This document shows positions 8,631 to 12,473 of a DNA stretch of 12,473 nucleotides, in pieces. Every line of letters starts with the position of its first letter. The first letter of the stretch is position 1. The stretch is from the NCBI GenBank assembly GCA_027600665.1, contig JADGJL010000883.1:1-12473 (forward strand), written 5' to 3'. A model generated the notes under the pieces. It worked only from the letters and a program-made list of their open reading frames with translations, was not told the origin of the DNA and did no database searches. This stretch comes from Irineochytrium annulatum. Taxonomy: Eukaryota > Chytridiomycota > Chytridiomycetes > Chytridiales > Chytridiaceae. The position numbers and the translations under genes are program-made.

Positions 8631-8652
8631 CAGGAACATGATATAGTTCCTG
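8631..8652. repeat. Inverted repeat, 7-bp arms, 8-nt spacer
   Basis: Arms caggaac (8631-8637) and gttcctg (8646-8652) flank atgatata. Arm length and spacing equal those of the repeat at 8524-8545, though the arm sequence differs. Confidence 0.75.
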
Positions 8653-9679
8653 AGGTCCTGGCTATCAGTGCAGCATCTTACTTGGTCGACAATCCTCATG
8701 AGCATGTAAAGCAGGCGGTGCCGGGGACAGCGGCATGATTATCTTCATCCTCGAGGCAGCTCACCAAAGCGGCTTTCATTACAGCATTTACAACACTATT
8801 CCGTTCTTTATCATGAGCCTCTGTATTTTCTCTACACCAGAATCTGACGATACAAAATACTAGCCGCAGGCACGGCGAGTCCGTCCAGCACAATCGAAGA
8901 AAGGAAGCAAAAAAAGAAGGGACCAACAGAACCCAGAAAACAAAACGGAAAACTGAAATATGATATCAAACCTCACCCGCCCTAAAGCACCAACTGAACG
9001 CTTTCAGGGTGCAGAAGAGGTGGCAGGCCGTAGGGCAAAGAGGATCTCGTCCAAGGACCAAACACAATTGATTGAGTAGGACACAAGAAAATGCGATGAG
9101 GTTCGAGGATTAAGTTATATGTGGCACGAGAGAAAGGACAGATGGTCGTTTGCAAGCTCGGTTGCGCTTATGCGCTTTTCGGCTGGAATGCCAGCGCGTT
9201 GCATGCAGGCTGAGGATACTGAGGGAATGAAGGAACAAAGTTGGGCGCTGATCACAGGAAACGTCGTGGGATGCGGTTGTTCCTTCATGCTTGACCTGGC
9301 ATGGACACCATGATTAGATCACGACTTATTTGGAATTCTCCACACCCATATCTTCCGACAACAGTACGCAGAACCTTAAAGACCTTTGGGAGACGAGCGG
9401 TAACGAGAAACCGTAGCAATAAATGCGGAACACCCTTTCGCGCTGGCGGAATCTTCCCCAGCGGAGTTTTGCAGGCAGGTCAGGATACAACACCAGGGTT
9501 ATTTATCAAATTATTGCAACGTGCATAACCCATAAAATCCTCTCCCGCCAAAGTATCCTGAGGTCAGTATAAGCAGCTGCCATACACCAGCGTGCGAAGA
9601 TACTGCCGTCGTCCGTCCGGCATAGCGTATCTCGGCAAAACGAAGAGTCGTTTGAGATTGCAGGCTTCCTCCAGACTCG

Positions 9680-10548
9680 TTAGTTCCCTGTGAGCGCGGT
9701 CGTAACAATCCGCGCCATGCTCGGAAGTATAAACCACGACGACGCCGCAAGGGCGACCACCTGCACTGCGACGCTTAGTGCCGAGTAAGGGATGACGCCC
9801 AGTAACGTGGATTCTAGGACTACCCCAGATAAGTAACATTAATCAGTCACAAGCTAATATTGTCAGACGGCCTACTCACTCAGGTGATACGCGAGGTCTT
9901 CGCTGGTGGGAGATTTGTCGCGGGAGTAGACTGCTGTTGGCGTCGTGGTGACTTTCAATATTGCCTAGCGCAATGATCCGCGAATTAATGCATCAATCGT
10001 CCAAAACCCAACAATGACGTGTTAGGCTCTTACCTTGTCCGCATCGAACTCAAAACTAAAATCCGCCGGCGTCTGCACGTGTCCAAGAATGCCACTGAGC
10101 TCACGTCTGTTGTTTTGCCAGCGCACTAACCGAAGCTGGCCAGCACGCCCGCACCTCGTACTGTCGCCCGGGCTCGAGCCCCTTGAGATGGAACCACGTC
10201 GCGTCCGGACGCACCACATTTTTCGCGTCGTGGACGCGATTTTCGCTGGCCTCGACCACCTCAAACGCATCATTAGGGTGCTGACCGCCCAGGAAATGCC
10301 GATGGTGGACCTCAAGACGCGTATACGGCGGTTCTAGAGGCTGAGGGCTGCGATCGGAAAAGTCAGCACTCAACCACTTTCGCAGATTTCACTGACTGAA
10401 GATCCAGCCCCGATGGCGGGACGTCGCCCCCGATGGCCGTCCGGAGGACGATGAATGTCTTCTCCGTGTTCGCCATCACAGCCGCCGCCAGCATCAGGAT
10501 CATTAGGGCCATCGGCATTATCATTTCGTCAAATCTCCCAAACGCCAT
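9680..10548 (-). CDS. Signal-peptide, C-terminal single-TM protein of unknown family
   Basis: Five exons on the minus strand: 10548-10397, 10347-10131, 10072-10034, 9964-9880 and 9819-9680. Introns are 49, 58, 69 and 60 nt, and the product is 210 aa. Residues 9-26 form a hydrophobic signal peptide with a likely VMA|N cleavage site. The lumenal part ends in a beta-rich stretch with a fibronectin-III-like look (WFHLKGLEPGRQYEVRACWP, then PADFSFEF). A hydrophobic helix lies at about 171-196 (YSALSVAVQVVALAASSWF). A short basic tail follows. This is a type I membrane-protein layout, likely in the ER or secretory pathway. I do not recognise the family. The first intron has a second solution, 10392-10341 (GTGAAA..CAG, phase 0), which changes only a few residues. 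ATG 10572 would add eight residues. The gene is head-to-head with the acidic protein gene. Confidence 0.85.
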
Positions 10549-10573
10549 CTGTGGACCAACAACATACTTCATA
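10549..10573. promoter_or_regulatory. 25-bp gap between divergent start codons
   Basis: The minus-strand gene begins at 10548 and the plus-strand gene at 10574. Any 5' UTR or promoter of one must therefore lie inside the coding sequence of the other. An alternative minus-strand ATG at 10572 would leave a single base between the starts. A bidirectional promoter is inferred. Confidence 0.5.
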
Positions 10574-11335
10574 ATGGGACGAACTCGTGGCTCCACGGAC
10601 CGCGACCTCGTCACACACCCGCTGACGCAGCAGCACCTAGCCGTCCTCCAATTTGATGAGAAATCCCTCCTAACGCGCCAGGACGATCTCTGTCGTCTCA
10701 TGCGCCGCCTCTATGAGGACGAGGGCAAACTTCGTGGTCGGTTGGGCGCCGCTGGAGATCACGAGGGGTCCGACGGGGCCATGCTCGAGATGCGGCAGCG
10801 AATCGCGGGTGATAGGTTGGCGTTCGGGTGGCCGAGGGGGTTGGTCGGCGGTGGAGACGTGGGAGAGGACGAGGATAACGATGCGATGTTGCATGAGAGC
10901 GTGCGCGAGACGGGCACCGGCGCGATTGATTTGCTGGATTTCGATGAGGAAGACGAGGATGCCGACGACCCTGAAGAAGATGGCGACGCCTTTGATGATT
11001 GCGGAGAGGACGACGGCGGGGAAGGACGTTCGAACGCGAAAACTGCCTCCAGGAAGCGTAAGCGGCCGGCGGGCAATGATGTTCACGGCGGCAAGTCGCG
11101 AGACGCGGATCCGAGCCTAAATCCCAATGACGACTTGCTTCGGGAACTGCTCGGCGGCGGCGACGGTGGCACCACGTCGTCGTTTTTGGACCTCATGAGG
11201 GGCATCGATGAGGTGGACGGCCCCGGAAAGCAGCAGCGGCAGCAGCAGTCGCCGGGACGACGGAAAAACGCGTCGGCGGTGGAGGTTGATTGGCTGTCGG
11301 CGATCCTTGACGGGCATACCGAGAAGAGGAAGTAA
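10574..11335 (+). CDS. Acidic, probably nuclear protein of unknown function, intronless
   Basis: An open frame of 253 residues starting at ATG 10574, which has A at -3 and G at +4. The frame is open further upstream but there overlaps the first exon of the divergent gene, so the ATG was chosen. Residues 15-57 form a helical, probably coiled segment (TQQHLAVLQFDEKSLLTRQD, then LCRLMRRLYEDE). Residues 119-150 are strongly acidic (DEEDEDADDPEEDGD). RKRKRP at 160-165 fits a basic nuclear localisation signal. A Gln/Arg-rich stretch (KQQRQQQS) and a conserved-looking tail (VEVDWLSAILDGH) follow. The mix suggests a chromatin or transcription-linked protein, but no domain is recognised. A poly(A) signal lies 79 bp downstream. 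The next Met in frame is at 10700 if translation starts later. Confidence 0.75.
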   Translation: MGRTRGSTDRDLVTHPLTQQHLAVLQFDEKSLLTRQDDLCRLMRRLYEDEGKLRGRLGAAGDHEGSDGAMLEMRQRIAGDRLAFGWPRGLVGGGDVGEDEDNDAMLHESVRETGTGAIDLLDFDEEDEDADDPEEDGDAFDDCGEDDGGEGRSNAKTASRKRKRPAGNDVHGGKSRDADPSLNPNDDLLRELLGGGDGGTTSSFLDLMRGIDEVDGPGKQQRQQQSPGRRKNASAVEVDWLSAILDGHTEKRK

Positions 11336-11413
11336 TCATGTACATCACATTGCATAGCATATTCGTGAAGGTCTTCCAATTTTGGCTGCTCGTTTTATTT
11401 ATTACGAGTGCGC

Positions 11414-11419
11414 AATAAA
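11414..11419 (+). terminator. AATAAA poly(A) signal for the acidic protein gene
   Basis: A canonical hexamer 79 bp after the stop at 11335, preceded by T-rich sequence (11379-11402) and followed by a T-rich stretch at 11430-11445. It lies just before the presumed promoter and leader of the next gene. Confidence 0.5.
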
Positions 11420-11451
11420 CGTTCTATAATTTCCTTGTACTTTGATATCGC

Positions 11452-11475
11452 ATGGCTCCGACCGACTCGCCCTAG
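11452..11475 (+). other. Possible upstream ORF 1 (MAPTDSP)
   Basis: ATG at 11452 followed by six more codons and TAG at 11473-11475, in the presumed leader of the next gene. It counts only if the transcript starts before 11452. Confidence 0.3.
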
Positions 11476-11476
11476 C

Positions 11477-11509
11477 ATGGCGCCGTCGCAGCCGAGACCC
11501 CGCACATAA
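11477..11509 (+). other. Possible upstream ORF 2 with TAATG stop-start overlap
   Basis: ATG at 11477 gives MAPSQPRPRT and TAA at 11507-11509. The last base of that stop is the first base of the candidate main ATG (11509-11511), forming TAATG. Such an overlap permits termination-coupled reinitiation in known cases. Use here is inference. Confidence 0.35.
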
Positions 11510-12473
11510 TGCATGGTAAATCTTCAGGCAAAATTTGTTTCCCATCCTGCTCGCCCACGGGACAGTCGTCGGCGGTCATGGTCAAGCGCGACGCGCAGGA
11601 GGGCGGGGAGCATCTCCAGCGGCTTATTGAGGTGGGTATGAACTAACCTCGTCGCTCTGGGCTAACCTTTTGATTGGCAGACAGTCCGCTCTGTGAAAAG
11701 CGCGCCGAAGAGCCGTCTCGACGCGTTTATTATTTCTCGTGAGCCTTGCTCTCATCCGTGCGTAGCCCCTCAATGCCGACCCCCTTTCAGGTTTAAACAA
11801 GACGGAGGCCGAGCTAATCCACGCGCGACAACGGCGCCAACGCCGGTCGGCTGTACAGCTCAAGGCCGAGGAGGTCGACAAAGCCAAGCGCCACGCGCTC
11901 AGGACCATCGCTGGCGCCCACGCTGCCGTTGACTTCGACGTGAAATCCCGCACCGTCCCCACAAGGCCCGCGACTGCCCCCGCATACCGGGCTCGGAGCC
12001 CAGCGCCAAGACGCGGTGAGGGCCCGACGGAATCGGACGACGACGATGACCAGGACGACTCGCCACCCGATGTGGACGTGTCGGCTCCGGCGTCGATCAC
12101 GGTAGCGTGCCCGAGACCGAGGCCCACGAGCGCCGCGTTTTTAGACCCGCCTCCTCCGCCTAGGCCCGCGTCGACACCGACGCCACGGAGAAGGCCCGCG
12201 TCGGCGCCTCCCAAGGCGTTACGCCGGGACCACGGCGGCGGCGCAGTGTCGGTGAAGCTATCCAAGACAACACGAAGTGTCGTTTCCATGATCGAGAAGG
12301 AGTCCCACCGCAAGATGGGGCTTCTGCAGGACGACTCTGGGGCCGGTGAACACGCGGACCGCGGCGCCGCAGGTTCGGCTAACGCGTCGTCTGTGTCGCC
12401 TCACCCGCAGGAACAGGTCGGCATCTACCCCTTCCCCATCCTCCCGCGCCCGCCCCCCCATCCCGCCATCCGC
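11509..12473 (+). CDS. Coiled-coil, Pro/Arg-rich protein, 5' part (partial)
   Basis: Exons are 11509-11631, 11681-11738 and 11791 to beyond 12473. Introns are 49 nt (GTGGGT..GGCAG, with two CTAAC sites) and 52 nt (GTGAGC..TTCAG). The frame is open to the window edge, giving at least 288 residues. Residues 42-100 are helical and charged, a likely coiled coil (LDAFIIS, then NKTEAELIHARQRRQRRSAV and LKAEEVDKAKRH). An acidic run (ESDDDDDQDD) lies at 141-150. A Pro/Arg-rich region at 168-202 has two RPAS motifs, the second in RRRPAS, which fits a basophilic kinase site. No family was recognised; a cytoskeletal or ciliary protein is a guess. The start is uncertain: ATG 11578, in the same frame, begins where composition becomes GC-rich and coding-like, and a typical 50-nt GT..CAG stretch (11516-11565) could be a 5' UTR intron before it. 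Confidence 0.78.

Larger units (their letters stand above)
8239..9679. other. 1.4-kb intergenic region, promoter side of the deacetylase gene
   Basis: No gene is supported on either strand. Short frames here lack consistent splice structure or recognisable protein sequence. The part next to the deacetylase (8240-8600) is GC-rich and carries an 8-bp tandem repeat and inverted repeats. The remainder (8700-9500) is of mixed composition. I looked for tRNA B-box and U-snRNA-like motifs and saw none. An AATAAA at 9419-9424 (+) has no + gene upstream of it. Confidence 0.6.

Noticed and set aside
9098..9112. GGTTCGA resembling a tRNA B box
   Set aside because: The following bases do not fit the T-arm pattern, and no acceptor or anticodon stems surround it.
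8696..9313. Short open frames on both strands in the 1.4-kb spacer
   Set aside because: They have no splice-consistent extension, no coding-type third-position bias and no recognisable protein features.
11516..11565. Typical-size 50-nt GT..CAG intron in the start region of the last gene, as a coding intron
   Set aside because: Splicing it shifts the frame of ATG 11509 to an early stop. It remains possible only as a 5' UTR intron before ATG 11578.
11624..12313. 229-codon minus-strand open frame at the right edge
   Set aside because: It crosses two good + strand introns and is the shadow of the Pro/Arg-rich exon.

Overview
The window looks like nuclear DNA from a filamentous or early-diverging fungus. 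Seven protein genes can be reconstructed, and five of them carry short spliceosomal introns. All 18 inferred introns are 48-69 nt with GT..AG ends, and many have a CTAAC-like branch site. Gene content fits a fungus: a chitin-deacetylase-type polysaccharide deacetylase and a fungal-type ABCF ATPase. The intronless GC-rich F-box/repeat gene faintly suggests a chytrid, but this is a weak inference. No prokaryotic operon, CRISPR array, tRNA, rRNA or mobile element was recognised.

Layout: (1) the 3' part of a Ser/Gly-rich low-complexity protein gene, + strand, three visible exons to 913; (2) an intronless 598-aa F-box-like protein with degenerate ankyrin-like helical repeats, + strand, 1338-3134; (3) a convergent, AT-richer spacer; (4) a five-exon ABCF ATPase, - strand, 6337-3722; (5) a spacer with an uncertain small ORF; (6) a seven-exon secreted polysaccharide (chitin) deacetylase, - strand, 8238-7036; (7) a 1.4-kb spacer whose CDA-proximal half has three inverted repeats; (8) a five-exon gene for a signal-peptide plus C-terminal single-TM protein, - strand, 10548-9680; (9) arranged head-to-head with it, an intronless acidic, probably nuclear protein, + strand, 10574-11335; (10) the 5' part of a coiled-coil, proline/arginine-rich protein, + strand, starting at 11509 or 11578 and running off the right edge.

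The genes do not form an obvious shared pathway. The ABCF protein would act in the cytosol on ribosomes, the deacetylase in the secretory pathway or cell wall, and the TM protein in the ER or endomembrane system. The most notable features are the nearly abutting divergent starts near 10.55 kb, the TAATG stop-start overlap in front of the last gene, a 48-nt frame-neutral intron carrying an in-frame stop in the ABCF gene, and four unrecognised protein families. I found no convincing new multi-gene system. All exon joins are read by eye from splice motifs, reading phase and protein continuity, without transcript data.
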